Assembly (NCBI RefSeq): GCF_027923405.1
Contig: NZ_BQYI01000001.1
Span: 4,724,501 to 4,788,500 of the forward strand
Origin: Paenibacillus sp. YYML68
Lineage (GTDB): Bacteria; Bacillota; Bacilli; Paenibacillales; NBRC-103111
Direction: 5' to 3'
Length of the DNA stretch: 64,000 nucleotides
Position numbers and translations under genes: made by a program. The notes below the pieces were generated by a model, which worked only from the letters and a program-made list of their open reading frames with translations, searched no databases and was not told where the DNA came from. Positions 9,392 through 17,400 of this stretch are shown in pieces. Numbering within the stretch: position 1 is the first letter of the stretch; each line of letters begins with the position of its first letter.

Positions 9392-9409
9392 GACTGATCG
9401 TTCCGCCCT

Positions 9410-9601
9410 TCAGTAGCTCACTGTAGCTTCATTCGATTCATCATACATCGCCATGCTGCAGGCGTACAACAATATGTTCTTTGCTCCTTGTGCCGCAGCT
9501 CGTTCTGCGCGTTCCGCGTCGCTTATTGGTACAGAGGCTACGATGACGCGGCATAGTTCGCCGCCTATCGGGCATACTAACGACCGTATCCTGCTGAGCA
9601 A
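9410..9601 (-). CDS. Small hypothetical ORF upstream of DUF554 gene
   Basis: 63 residues with a TTG start and no convincing ribosome site. It lies 18 bases upstream of, and on the same strand as, the DUF554 gene. Its middle part (PISDAERAERAAAQGAKNILLYA) looks like a helical protein sequence rather than noise. No family was recognised. It could be real or a chance frame in the divergent promoter region. Confidence 0.3.
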   Translation of the reverse strand: MLSRIRSLVCPIGGELCRVIVASVPISDAERAERAAAQGAKNILLYACSMAMYDESNEATVSY

Positions 9602-9630
9602 CTCAGCTTACAAGGGAGGCAACCGCACTT

Positions 9631-9903
9631 ATGGCAACTGATAAAAGCATGGAGCCCGTAACAGGCGAAGAGGTAGAAACAGACGGCATCTACGCGAACG
9701 AGTGGGGCCGCGAGGAGACGCTGAAGCGCGGCGACGAATTCCCGTCCGACCCGGTGCTCGGTCATACCGAGTGGAAGCTGAAGAGCCTTGCGCTCGACAG
9801 CCAGGAGGACGACCTGTATCAAGACACGAAGCCGAACACGAAGAAGCGGATGCATCGCGACTTCGGCACGCAGTCGCCGAAGCGCAATGCGCCGCCGAAC
9901 TAA
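9631..9903 (+). CDS. Small YjzC-like protein
   Basis: 90 residues, very hydrophilic, ATG start with AAGGGAGG 11 bases upstream. The central stretch GIYANEWGREETLKRGDEFPSDP followed by GHTEWKL resembles the YjzC family pattern (G-x-Y ... L-x-x-GD-x-FP ... W). Function is unknown; YjzC-type proteins are short cytosolic proteins of spore formers. It is expressed alone and ends at a strong bidirectional terminator shared with pyk. The family call is by pattern and moderate. Confidence 0.6.
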   Translation: MATDKSMEPVTGEEVETDGIYANEWGREETLKRGDEFPSDPVLGHTEWKLKSLALDSQEDDLYQDTKPNTKKRMHRDFGTQSPKRNAPPN

Positions 9904-9938
9904 GGCGAAGGAAGTCTTGGCAAGCAGAGCATATAGCA

Positions 9939-9969
9939 ACAAGCGCCCTCCTGAGTGGAGAGCGCTTGT
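9939..9969. terminator. Bidirectional terminator between the YjzC-like gene and pyk
   Basis: A 13-bp stem (ACAAGCGCCCTCC / GGAGAGCGCTTGT) with one mismatch and a 5-base loop, followed by GTTATTTT on the + strand. It sits between two convergent genes. Confidence 0.75.
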
Positions 9970-9997
9970 GTTATTTTCGACCGATCGAACAATACCG

Positions 9998-11416
9998 TTA
10001 TTCCGCCTGCACGATCTTGATCAGGTTCGTCGAGCCCGCCTTGCCGACAGGAACTCCTGCCGACACGATGACGAGATCGCCGCTATCGACTAAGCCTGCC
10101 TTCTTGCCGCTTACGAGCGCACTGGCAAGCATCTCATCCATCGTGCTCACCGTTTCCGCCTGAACAGGCGTTACACCCCAGACGAGGCATAGACGGCGAA
10201 CCATCTGCTCATCCGGTGCTGCCGCGATAATCGGAGCCTTCGGACGATACTTCGACACCATCCGCGCGGTGAAGCCGCTCATCGTCGGCGTCACAATCGC
10301 CTTCGCCGCAAGCTCCAGCGAAGCACTCACCACCGAACGGCTGATGACCTCCGTGATATTCGTCTTGTGCAGCTGCGCACGGCTTGTGAACCGCTCGACG
10401 AAGTCGATCGACGCCTCCGTCCGCGCGGCAATCGCCGCCATCGTCTGTACGGACTCCAGCGGATATTTGCCCGCTGCCGTCTCGCCCGACAGCATGATCG
10501 CATCCGAGCCGTCGAGTACGGCGTTCGCGACGTCACTGGATTCCGCCCGTGTCGGACGAGGATTCATCTGCATCGAGTCGAGCATGTGCGTGGCCGTAAT
10601 GACCGGCTTGCCGGCGAGATTACATTTCTGAATCATCATCTTCTGCAGCAATGGCACTTCCTCAACCGGCACCTCGACACCGAGATCGCCGCGTGCGACC
10701 ATCAGGCCATCGGACGCCTCAAGAATCGCGTCAAGCTCATCGACGCCTTCCTGGTTCTCGATCTTCGATATAATCTGCACATGTCCGGCCCCGAGCTCCT
10801 CCAGCAGGCTGCGAATCTCCAGCACATCCGCCGCCTTGCGCACGAACGACGCCGCCACAATGTCTACGCCTTCCTCCACTCCGAAGCGAATGTGCTCCAC
10901 ATCGCGAGCGGTCACGCCTGGCAGCGACGTGTGCGTGCCCGGCAGGTTCACACCCTTGCGCGGCTTGATCAGTCCGCCGTTCATAATGCGCGTATGGATC
11001 TCGGTCCCTTCGACCGACTCTACCTTCAGCTCAATGAGACCGTCGTCGAGCAGAATGCGCGAGCCCGGCTTCACATCGTTCGTCAGCTCCGGATAGTTCA
11101 CCGCGATCCGCTTGCCGTCGCCCTCGATCTGCTCGGTCGTCAGTGTCAGCACTTCTCCCGTCTCGAGCATGTACGAGCTGTCCTTCAGCTTGCCGATCCG
11201 CACCTCAGGCCCCTTAATATCGAGCAGTATCGCCACAGGCATTCCCGTCTCCCGCTCCGCCTGACGCACCTTCTCGATACGCGCGCGCTGCTCGTCCAGA
11301 TCGCCGTGCGCCATGTTCAATCTCGCCACGTTCATCCCGGCCTTGATCATGTCCTTCAACAGCGGCACCTGATCACAGGCAGGTCCCATCGTACATACAA
11401 TTTTCGTTCTTGGCAT
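9998..11416 (-). CDS. pyk: Pyruvate kinase
   Basis: 472 residues. It converts phosphoenolpyruvate and ADP to pyruvate and ATP, the last step of glycolysis, in the cytosol. The barrel carries the active-site signature around 'IISKIENQEG' and the 'DGLMVARGDLGVEVP' and 'PTRAESSDVANAVLDGSDAIMLSGETAAGKYP' segments, with a C-terminal allosteric-type domain from about 350. It ends where a short-form pyruvate kinase ends, so the extra PEP-utiliser-like C-terminal domain of the roughly 585-residue Bacillus/Geobacillus enzymes is absent. The substrate loop reads NMAHG instead of the more usual NFSHG. It is monocistronic, closed by a bidirectional terminator, and diverges from an AraC regulator. Confidence 0.95.
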   Translation of the reverse strand: MPRTKIVCTMGPACDQVPLLKDMIKAGMNVARLNMAHGDLDEQRARIEKVRQAERETGMPVAILLDIKGPEVRIGKLKDSSYMLETGEVLTLTTEQIEGDGKRIAVNYPELTNDVKPGSRILLDDGLIELKVESVEGTEIHTRIMNGGLIKPRKGVNLPGTHTSLPGVTARDVEHIRFGVEEGVDIVAASFVRKAADVLEIRSLLEELGAGHVQIISKIENQEGVDELDAILEASDGLMVARGDLGVEVPVEEVPLLQKMMIQKCNLAGKPVITATHMLDSMQMNPRPTRAESSDVANAVLDGSDAIMLSGETAAGKYPLESVQTMAAIAARTEASIDFVERFTSRAQLHKTNITEVISRSVVSASLELAAKAIVTPTMSGFTARMVSKYRPKAPIIAAAPDEQMVRRLCLVWGVTPVQAETVSTMDEMLASALVSGKKAGLVDSGDLVIVSAGVPVGKAGSTNLIKIVQAE

Positions 11417-11547
11417 TATGGTAGTCCCCTTTTCGATTCATGGTCACGTTCATCGATTCGGGTTCATTGTACAATTAAAGCTTCCAGCTGACTATGAACT
11501 ATAGTACACTAGATGAAATATAGTATGACAATAGGAGGTACGGGTAC

Positions 11548-12330
11548 ATGCTTGATGTTCTCACGGTGAGTCATCATTCCGGTACGATGCCTTGGTTCGA
11601 GGAGCACGAGCAGGGGAGCCGCTCCTACACGTTCATCCTGGTCGGCTACGGCAGGTGCGTCTATTGGATCGAGGAGAGCAAGACGGTGCTGGACAAGGGC
11701 GATGTGCTGCTCATCCCGCCGCGCACCCGCTTCTACGGCAAGAGCATCCCTTCCCTCTCGCATGAGAAATATGTCATCACCTTCAACGTCTCGATCGACG
11801 TGCCGCTCCCTCTGCTGCATCAGAGCGAGACGCTGCACATGAACCCCGGCATCGCCGACCTGCTGCTCTCTCGCCTGCAGACAATGCACGAGGAATGGGG
11901 CGAGCGGCTGCCTTATCGCGAGGTGATGGCCGCGGCGCTACTGCTCGAAGCGCTCACCCGGCTGACGCGGGAATGGGAGCAAGGCCCCCATTCCTCAGCG
12001 AAGCATCGCCAGGCCGAGCAGCTGAAGGCGTATATCAAGAACCATTACCGCGAGAAGGTGACGAAGGACGAGCTCGGCGCCGTCATCGACAGAAGCCCGA
12101 ACTACACAGCCTCCCTGTTCAAGGAGGTCACAGGGCAGACGATCAGCGACTATGTGCACGCGACTAGAGTGAAGACGGCGATCTACATGCTGCGTCATTC
12201 CGCGCTCACGGTGAGCGACATCGCCGATTATCTCGGCTACAGCGACCCGTCGTATTTTCACCGGACGTTCCGCAAGCTAACAGGCGCCTCGCCATCGGTG
12301 TACATGAAGGAGCGTGTAGAGGTGCAGTAG
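11548..12330 (+). CDS. AraC-family transcriptional regulator
   Basis: 260 residues, ATG preceded by TAGGAGGTACGGG. The N-terminal half is a cupin-like sensor (about 10-110; residues such as GDVLLIPPRTRF are typical of AraC_binding). The C-terminal 100 residues hold the two AraC helix-turn-helix motifs, ending in LTVSDIADYLGYSDPSYFHRTFRKLTGASP. It should bind a small ligand and activate or repress a nearby promoter. It is divergent from pyk across 131 bases; regulation of pyk is possible but not shown. Confidence 0.9.
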   Translation: MLDVLTVSHHSGTMPWFEEHEQGSRSYTFILVGYGRCVYWIEESKTVLDKGDVLLIPPRTRFYGKSIPSLSHEKYVITFNVSIDVPLPLLHQSETLHMNPGIADLLLSRLQTMHEEWGERLPYREVMAAALLLEALTRLTREWEQGPHSSAKHRQAEQLKAYIKNHYREKVTKDELGAVIDRSPNYTASLFKEVTGQTISDYVHATRVKTAIYMLRHSALTVSDIADYLGYSDPSYFHRTFRKLTGASPSVYMKERVEVQ

Positions 12331-12539
12331 GAAGCAGCAGAAGGGCGGCTCAGGGACTACTCGAAAGCTGATCAGGGGATTTGCTACACGGAAGCGCCAC
12401 AGTATTGTCAATACGAGTTGTCGATTCACGTCGAAGAATGTGCTAACCTATTCGTATAGGCGTCTGTGTTAAGCTCTAGCGATGCGGTCTGCCTTGTATA
12501 CCAACCTGTACATCATCACCAGAAAGGAGCGTGCTCCGC

Positions 12540-13154
12540 ATGCTAGGGTCCCAGGGAGAACGAGAGCTTCAAAGGCTTTACAATACGGAGAATCGCGCGC
12601 TCTCCTTCTATAACAATCAGATGCTCACATCGTTGAACCCGATGATGCAGCAATTTATAGCCGAGCAGGAGATGGTATTCGTCTCCACCTCGGATCAGGC
12701 AGGCAACTGCGACTCCACCTTCCGTGCCGGCGAGCGCGGCTTCGTCCGCGTCATGAACGAGGAGACGCTCATCTATCCCGAATACCGCGGCAACGGCGTC
12801 TTCGCCAGCCTCGGCAACATGCACGAGAACCCGCATATCGGACTGCTGTTCATCGACTTCTTCAAGCATCATATCGGGCTTCATGTGAATGGCAAGGCGT
12901 TCGTGATGACGCACGACGAGCTCGCGAGCCAGCCCTTCATCGAGGACAGTCTCGCCGAGAAGCTGCAGGCCGAGGAGAATGGCCGAGCTGAGCGCTGGGT
13001 CGTCGTCCAGATCGAGGAGGCGTACATTCATTGCTCCAAGCACATTCCGCACTTCGACAAGCGGGAGAAGGAGATCGACTGGGGTACGGATGACGAGGTC
13101 AAGAAGGGCGGCGACTTCTTCAAGGTGAGGGAGCGGCAGCGTGTTGGAAGGTAG
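12540..13154 (+). CDS. Pyridoxamine 5'-phosphate oxidase-fold protein
   Basis: 204 residues from the ATG at 12540, which has AAGGAG 10 bases upstream; the GTG at 12531 is only one base from that site. Split-barrel FMN-binding fold: 'MVFVSTSDQAGNCDSTFRAGERGFVRV' and 'NPHIGLLFIDF' are typical of the Pyridox_oxidase family proteins often annotated as flavin-dependent general stress proteins. The biological substrate is unknown, and PLP synthesis is unlikely to be its role. It is monocistronic and ends at a long hairpin. Confidence 0.8.
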   Translation: MLGSQGERELQRLYNTENRALSFYNNQMLTSLNPMMQQFIAEQEMVFVSTSDQAGNCDSTFRAGERGFVRVMNEETLIYPEYRGNGVFASLGNMHENPHIGLLFIDFFKHHIGLHVNGKAFVMTHDELASQPFIEDSLAEKLQAEENGRAERWVVVQIEEAYIHCSKHIPHFDKREKEIDWGTDDEVKKGGDFFKVRERQRVGR

Positions 13155-13175
13155 ACTAGTTAGAGGTTGTGAGGG

Positions 13176-13217
13176 AGAAGGAGCACCGGCTGCGGGATGC
13201 AGAGGGGTGCTCCTTCT
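13176..13217 (+). terminator. Hairpin after the PNPOx-fold gene
   Basis: A perfect 12-bp inverted repeat (AGAAGGAGCACC / GGTGCTCCTTCT) with an 18-base loop, 21 bases after the stop codon. The U-tract is weak. Confidence 0.65.
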
Positions 13218-13226
13218 TGAGCTTCC

Positions 13227-13520
13227 TTAATTCCCAAACGGCGTCGGAACATCGGATTGTTGATCCACCCCTTGAATGACAAGGACCCAATCCTGACCTC
13301 GCCCAGAGGTCGGAGGCGTATAGGTCTGGAACGTCTGCCCATCCCACGCACGAGGAGACAGTCGGAATTCGTAGCTGACACCATAGCGGGGATCATACCA
13401 CGATTGACGGACATAGGCGGCTTTTACAACACTTTGGTCTATAGTAAACGGCTCTCCTGTTGGGGTATACACGATGAGCTTCGAGTCGTCCACCGCACGC
13501 ATGGCTCGTATCTTGGACGC
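13227..13520 (-). pseudogene. C-terminal remnant of a DUF4038-type glycoside hydrolase
   Basis: An open frame of about 97 codons without a proper start reads IRAMRAVDDSKLIVYTPTG ... WYDPRYGVSYEF ... YTPPTSGRGQDWVLVIQ. This is the pattern of the C-terminal putative collagen-binding domain found at the end of apiosidase-like DUF4038 proteins (DGSY-YTPTG-PFTVD ... WWFDPRTG ... F-PP-G-DWVLVL). The frame is closed by stops upstream and no catalytic domain precedes it. Between 13520 and 13626 other short frames look protein-like (e.g. DGTLSINGGEPYALGTVSVQ) but are out of register. It marks decayed DNA at the island's left edge. Confidence 0.5.
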
Positions 13521-13626
13521 TGACGGTTCCTAATGCGTACGGCTCGCCACCATTGATCGACAACGTCCCATCCTCGCAAATGAAACATCAGCAATCTTAA
13601 TGTCACCTAGGCTGACGCCCCGCATT

Positions 13627-13929
13627 TCAACCACCTACACTTACCGCCGCTGCCTCTTCCTGACCATGTATGCTTAGTTTCATTCCTAAAGCAAGGGCCA
13701 GTCGAAATACAGTATCTAAGCGAGGGATCGACCCACCATTTTCTATACGTGCAATAGATTCTTGATGAAGACCTACTTTGTCCGCTAGCTCCTTTTGAGT
13801 CCATCCTAGTTCAATTCGCCTTTGATGAATGGCATTTACCAACTGAGCGACCGCTTCAAGCTCATTCATTCGCATCGGATCTATGGACTTAAGTTCCTTC
13901 TTTTTCTCGCTCCAGCTTTTCATATCCAT
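13627..13929 (-). CDS. higA: HigA-type XRE antitoxin
   Basis: 100 residues from the ATG at 13929, chosen for AAAGGAG six bases upstream, located inside the end of the toxin frame. The XRE helix-turn-helix (about 35-85) reads RRIELGWTQKELADKVGLHQESIARIENGGSIPRLDTVFRLALALGMKL. The N-terminal helix region (KSWSEKKKELKSID) is typical of HigA of the HigBA/Gp49 type, in which the toxin gene comes first. The toxin frame directly upstream is broken, so the antitoxin now stands alone. Confidence 0.8.
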   Translation of the reverse strand: MDMKSWSEKKKELKSIDPMRMNELEAVAQLVNAIHQRRIELGWTQKELADKVGLHQESIARIENGGSIPRLDTVFRLALALGMKLSIHGQEEAAAVSVGG

Positions 13930-13930
13930 A

Positions 13931-14250
13931 TCACTCCTTTGCCATTCTGGATAGCCAGTTATCCATACGCCGTTCAGCAATTGCAATCTCCCGCGGCGGT
14001 GTTTTCTGCGTCGTTTTAGAAAAATGGTGCAACAATACGAAATGATTTCCGTTCCAACCAAAGAAAAAAATTCGATTATTGCCTGGTCGTAGTTCCCATA
14101 TGTCGCCAGAGATTCGTTTGGTGAACTTTTCACCTGCTCTCGTTCCTTTATCTTCAAGCCGATTTAAGTAATATATAATTTGCTCTAGTTGATGCTGGAA
14201 TCGTTCTTAGAAACAGCTTCGTTCATAAATTCTAAAATCCCTCCTTCAAG
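13931..14250 (-). pseudogene. higB: Frameshifted HigB (Gp49-like) toxin
   Basis: A frame open from about 14208 to the TGA at 13931 reads LEQIIYYLNRLEDKGTRAG ... ISGDIWELRPGNNRIFFFG ... HHFSKTTQKTPPREIAIAER, the classic HigB/phage Gp49-like signature (GLWELR-x5-RI-FF ... HGF-KK-T-KTP-EI). It has no start codon; the N-terminal part (ILEFMNEAVSKNDSSI) lies in another frame just upstream (about 14240-14192) and itself has a TAG further upstream. One frameshift near 14195-14200, and probably more damage further up, inactivate it. HigB is a ribosome-dependent mRNA endonuclease. Its stop overlaps the higA ribosome site, the normal higBA arrangement. Confidence 0.7.
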
Positions 14251-14385
14251 CGTCTATTCCCGCGCTACTTCATATGCAGGAGTATAAACAGATAACGAAC
14301 TTACAATTATGATGGCAACTTTCCAAAAGATAAACGAGGGCTAGTTTATTAGCATGAAAAAATGTACATATTAGGTGTAATTGAG

Positions 14386-14391
14386 TATAAT
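14386..14391 (+). promoter_or_regulatory. Candidate -10 box for the Fic gene
   Basis: A perfect TATAAT lies 59 bases before the fic ATG in an AT-rich stretch. No clear -35 is visible 17 bases upstream. The 240 bases between the higB remnant and fic otherwise hold nothing recognisable. Confidence 0.3.
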
Positions 14392-14450
14392 AAAAATAAG
14401 ATTAATCCATTGATTTCATTGGATTTTTATGTGTAAAAGGTGGTGTAAAC

Positions 14451-15593
14451 ATGACTTATATATTTGCATATGAACACTTCGATAATTCGGAAGATCGATT
14501 ATTCTTTCATCCGAATATAAATCCCTTTGATTATGAAATACAACAACTCATTCTAGAGGCAGAGAGAAATATAGGGGCATTAGCAAGACTCGGTTTGAAA
14601 AGCCATCCCTTAACGCCTATTATTTTACGTAACTCTCTGGTTAGAACAGCACATTTTACTACCAAAATTGAGCAGAATAAACTGGAGTTCAAAGAGGTCG
14701 TACAACTTTATCAGAATTACAAAAAAAATCCACTGACCATTAAACAAAAAGCACAAATCGAAGTTAAAAACGTCTTTGAAACTTATGAGTATATTTACAG
14801 CTTAAATCCAAACAAAGATTTTTCAGACATGGATGAACCTGTACTAAAAAAAATACAATATATTTTAATGAACGACTTGACCGGTTATCCAGAAGGGTAT
14901 AGAAATATTCCGGTAGCTCTTCAAGATGGTGATGGGCATATCAGTTACCAGCCTCCAGCATTTAATGAAGTTCCACGCCTCATGCGGGCATATTTTTCTT
15001 GGCTTTACACTAGTGTAACCGGATACACAAACCCATATGACACAACAAGCTCCAATAACGATAAAAAAATCCACCCTCTCATTATTTCTGGAATTACTCA
15101 TCATTTAATAGGTTACATCCATCCATTTCCCGATGGTAATGGAAGAACAGCTCGAGCATTTTCTACTTTGGTTGGTTTAATACACAACGACCTAGCCACA
15201 ATAAAGGATGCATTTAGTGTAGAAGAATTCTTTGATAAAAGAATCGAAGATTATTATGATACGCTAATGGCTGCAACTCAAGGCAACCTAAAACCATTCA
15301 TTGTTTTTTATCTAGAGTGCGTCAACGCATCACTTACCAAGGTTCTCAAAGAACTGCAACGTTACGATAGAATAAAACATATTCGTGAATTGCTTGGTAG
15401 AGGGCATGCAAAAACAATGTTTGAATTGATTAGCAGAATGGATGACGGAGAAGTATTTCATAGACAATTGTTTGACGATACTCTAGAAGCTTCTTCCTCA
15501 AGCATTGCCAAAAACATCACAAAACTTAAGGACTTAGGCGTTATCAAGTCAGGAAACGGTCGCGGAGAATATATCGTCTGTATAGTGGATTAA
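14451..15593 (+). CDS. Fic-domain protein (AMPylator-type)
   Basis: 380 residues, ATG start behind AAAAGGTGG. The Fic core motif HPFPDGNGRTAR (about residue 223) is complete: catalytic His, phosphate-anchor GNGR and final Arg. The enzyme should transfer AMP (or another NMP) to a Thr/Tyr/Ser hydroxyl of a target protein. An N-terminal helix TTKIEQN (about 70-76) corresponds to the class II self-inhibitory motif [S/T]xxxE[G/N], but with Gln in the G/N place. The C-terminal about 70 residues look like a winged helix (SSIAKNITKLKDLGVIKSGNGRGEY), as in the common Fic-HTH architecture. It is AT-rich compared with core genes, which suggests transfer. It stands alone and ends at a terminator. Confidence 0.9.
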   Translation: MTYIFAYEHFDNSEDRLFFHPNINPFDYEIQQLILEAERNIGALARLGLKSHPLTPIILRNSLVRTAHFTTKIEQNKLEFKEVVQLYQNYKKNPLTIKQKAQIEVKNVFETYEYIYSLNPNKDFSDMDEPVLKKIQYILMNDLTGYPEGYRNIPVALQDGDGHISYQPPAFNEVPRLMRAYFSWLYTSVTGYTNPYDTTSSNNDKKIHPLIISGITHHLIGYIHPFPDGNGRTARAFSTLVGLIHNDLATIKDAFSVEEFFDKRIEDYYDTLMAATQGNLKPFIVFYLECVNASLTKVLKELQRYDRIKHIRELLGRGHAKTMFELISRMDDGEVFHRQLFDDTLEASSSSIAKNITKLKDLGVIKSGNGRGEYIVCIVD

Positions 15594-15629
15594 CCCCTGC
15601 TGCAGAATCAAAGCTATAACAATATTAAT

Positions 15630-15667
15630 GAGCACTGCTCCTCTAAAACATTTGGAGAACAGTGCTC
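15630..15667 (+). terminator. Hairpin after the Fic gene
   Basis: GAGCACTGCTCCTC pairs with GGAGAACAGTGCTC across a 10-base loop. It lies 37 bases after the stop codon. Confidence 0.65.
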
Positions 15668-15745
15668 TTAATGTATCTTGCAATAGTAAGCGACACCACT
15701 ACTCGACTAACAAAATGAGTAGCAAACAGTATAATCGAAGCGTAT

Positions 15746-15831
15746 TGAACCCCTGTCCAACTTTAAAACCTGTGGTTTTACATGGACAAGGGTTTAGAAA
15801 AGCGAGCCGTGGCTGAGTAAATCCACAATTC
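15746..15831 (+). repeat. Structured intergenic repeat, copy 1
   Basis: The left arm GAACCCCTGTCC (15747-15758) pairs with GGACAAGGGTTT (15784-15795) as a 12-bp stem with one internal mismatch and a wobble at the end. The loop contains TGTGGTTTTAC (15771-15781), which is complementary at 10 of 11 positions to GTAAATCCACA downstream (15817-15827). Copy 2 at 17295 shows the same two stems with different bases in the second one, and copy 3 lies on the minus strand at about 28.2 kb. The unit could form a pseudoknot or two alternative hairpins. It lies between fic and the ATPase gene. Function unknown. Confidence 0.7.
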
Positions 15832-15958
15832 GCCGCCGCGTGATGCTGAGGATGTTTGGGGATGTGGCTTAGAAACGCTTCTGCTATAGCGAATGTTTTA
15901 GAAATAGTAAAATGTTATAATTAACGGGAGATTAATAAAAGAAAGGCGATGAGTTTAA

Positions 15959-17266
15959 TTGTCCCATAAAGTCATAGATGTGTTCTCGACCTCCAGACTT
16001 TCAAGGTATTCATATGTAAGCCGTAAGTATAAGCACAATCAAACATTCGATGATTTCCTTGAAAACTACCTACATGAGAACGATAAAATAATTTCTATAA
16101 CAGGACCCACCAAATGCGGAAAAACCACTCTTACTAAGAGTGTCATCGATCCATCTGCATTGGTTCGAATTCACGGGGCTGATATAACCTCGCCTGATAA
16201 ATTATGGGAACTTGTTTTGGCTAAGTTAAAAACACCGATCGAATCGAAAGAAACGAAAGGACGAGATACAGAAAATGAAGTTGGTGGTGAGGTAAGCAGT
16301 TCCGGCCCCTTATCATGGCTTTGGGGTTTAGGAGCAAAAGGCACCTACAAATGGAAAGGAAAAAAAACACATACCCTTCAGTTGGATAAAAAACAGTCTG
16401 ACCATCAAAATGCCATAAGAAATATGATCGAAAGGAAATCTGTTTTAGTTATAGACGACTTTCACTACATAACACCAGAGGTTCAAAAAGAGATTTGTAG
16501 ACAATTGAAAGGAGATCTTGAGTCCGATCATCCTCCAATTGTTGTATGTTCTATACCTAGTAGGGAAGATGCAACAACAAGAGCCTTATCGGAGTTACAA
16601 GGTCGTGTTGCATCGATAAAATTTAGTAGGTGGAGTAACGATGATCTTTATGAGATTATTGAAAAAGGTTTTCACAGTCTAAATTATCATGTCTCGAATA
16701 AAACTGAAATTCAAGAATATTTGCTCCACGAAGCGCTTGGCTCCCCACATGTTGTTCAGGATTGTTGTAAATCTATCTGTAGCCAAAAGGAGATAACACA
16801 AGGACGGACAAAATTCTTTGCTAAGGAAAAAATCAACTTTTCACAAGCGGAGATGAAAAAAAGTCTTGAGGATGTAGCAAGTGAGCTTCATTATGAAAGA
16901 TCTTATAAGATCATCGAAGACGGTTTACCAACAAAGGGCACAAAACGAGTGCTGCACGTTGTCGGTGATGGAGATGAGCAAGATGAAGCAGATGTTTATC
17001 AACTTTTATTAAAAGCCCTTGAGTTAGACCCCCCAAAGGATCGATTAACGCGAAATGAAATTGATAATAGAATATCGCAACTTGTGCGCGGTAAACCACC
17101 TGCCCGCTCGTCAATTGGTGCTGTTCTGAAAAATTTAAACCGTTTAGTTTTAGATTCTAATATAAGAAATATGGTACTTGATTGGGACGAAGGAACCGGT
17201 TCGGGTGAATTAATAATTATGGACCCTTTGTTTTTACTTTATTTAAGGCATGGAAACAAATCTTGA
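15959..17266 (+). CDS. Stand-alone P-loop ATPase (AAA/STAND-like), unknown role
   Basis: 435 residues, TTG start behind GAAAGGCGATGAG. Walker A GPTKCGKTTL lies at about 49-58, Walker B VLVIDDFHYI at about 160, and a Ser-rich arginine-containing segment at about 195-215 (IPSREDATTRAL). The remaining C-terminal part is helical and ends in a probable winged-helix segment (TRNEIDNRISQL ... SIGAVLKNLNRL). The layout resembles MNS/STAND-type ATPases found in mobile and defence contexts, but there is no recognisable effector domain. It is strikingly AT-rich. A structured repeat lies on each side (15746 and 17295), so gene and repeats may belong together. I do not recognise a named family. Confidence 0.7.
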   Translation: MSHKVIDVFSTSRLSRYSYVSRKYKHNQTFDDFLENYLHENDKIISITGPTKCGKTTLTKSVIDPSALVRIHGADITSPDKLWELVLAKLKTPIESKETKGRDTENEVGGEVSSSGPLSWLWGLGAKGTYKWKGKKTHTLQLDKKQSDHQNAIRNMIERKSVLVIDDFHYITPEVQKEICRQLKGDLESDHPPIVVCSIPSREDATTRALSELQGRVASIKFSRWSNDDLYEIIEKGFHSLNYHVSNKTEIQEYLLHEALGSPHVVQDCCKSICSQKEITQGRTKFFAKEKINFSQAEMKKSLEDVASELHYERSYKIIEDGLPTKGTKRVLHVVGDGDEQDEADVYQLLLKALELDPPKDRLTRNEIDNRISQLVRGKPPARSSIGAVLKNLNRLVLDSNIRNMVLDWDEGTGSGELIIMDPLFLLYLRHGNKS

Positions 17267-17294
17267 GGGACTAAGTAAAAATCACAAGCTCTTT

Positions 17295-17376
17295 GAACCC
17301 CTGTCCGGCGAATTATTGTGGATTTGCTCGGACAAGGGTTCATAAGTACGAGGCTTGGCTGAGCAAATCCACAATT
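17295..17376 (+). repeat. Structured intergenic repeat, copy 2
   Basis: Stem A: GAACCCCTGTCCG (17295-17307) with CGGACAAGGGTTC (17329-17341), 12 of 13 pairs and the same internal mismatch as copy 1. Stem B: ATTGTGGATTTGCTC (17315-17329, inside the loop of A) with GAGCAAATCCACAAT (17361-17375), 15 of 15 pairs. Compared with copy 1, the stem B bases differ while the complementarity is kept. The two stems share nucleotides and are therefore a pseudoknot or an either/or switch. It starts 29 bases after the ATPase stop codon. Confidence 0.75.
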
Positions 17377-17400
17377 CCTCTAAGCTTCTATACCATCTCT

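Noticed and set aside
11417-11547. Riboswitch or regulatory RNA upstream of pyk or the AraC gene.
   Set aside because: The gap is only 131 bases and shows no conserved riboswitch-like structure; it is more simply a divergent promoter region.
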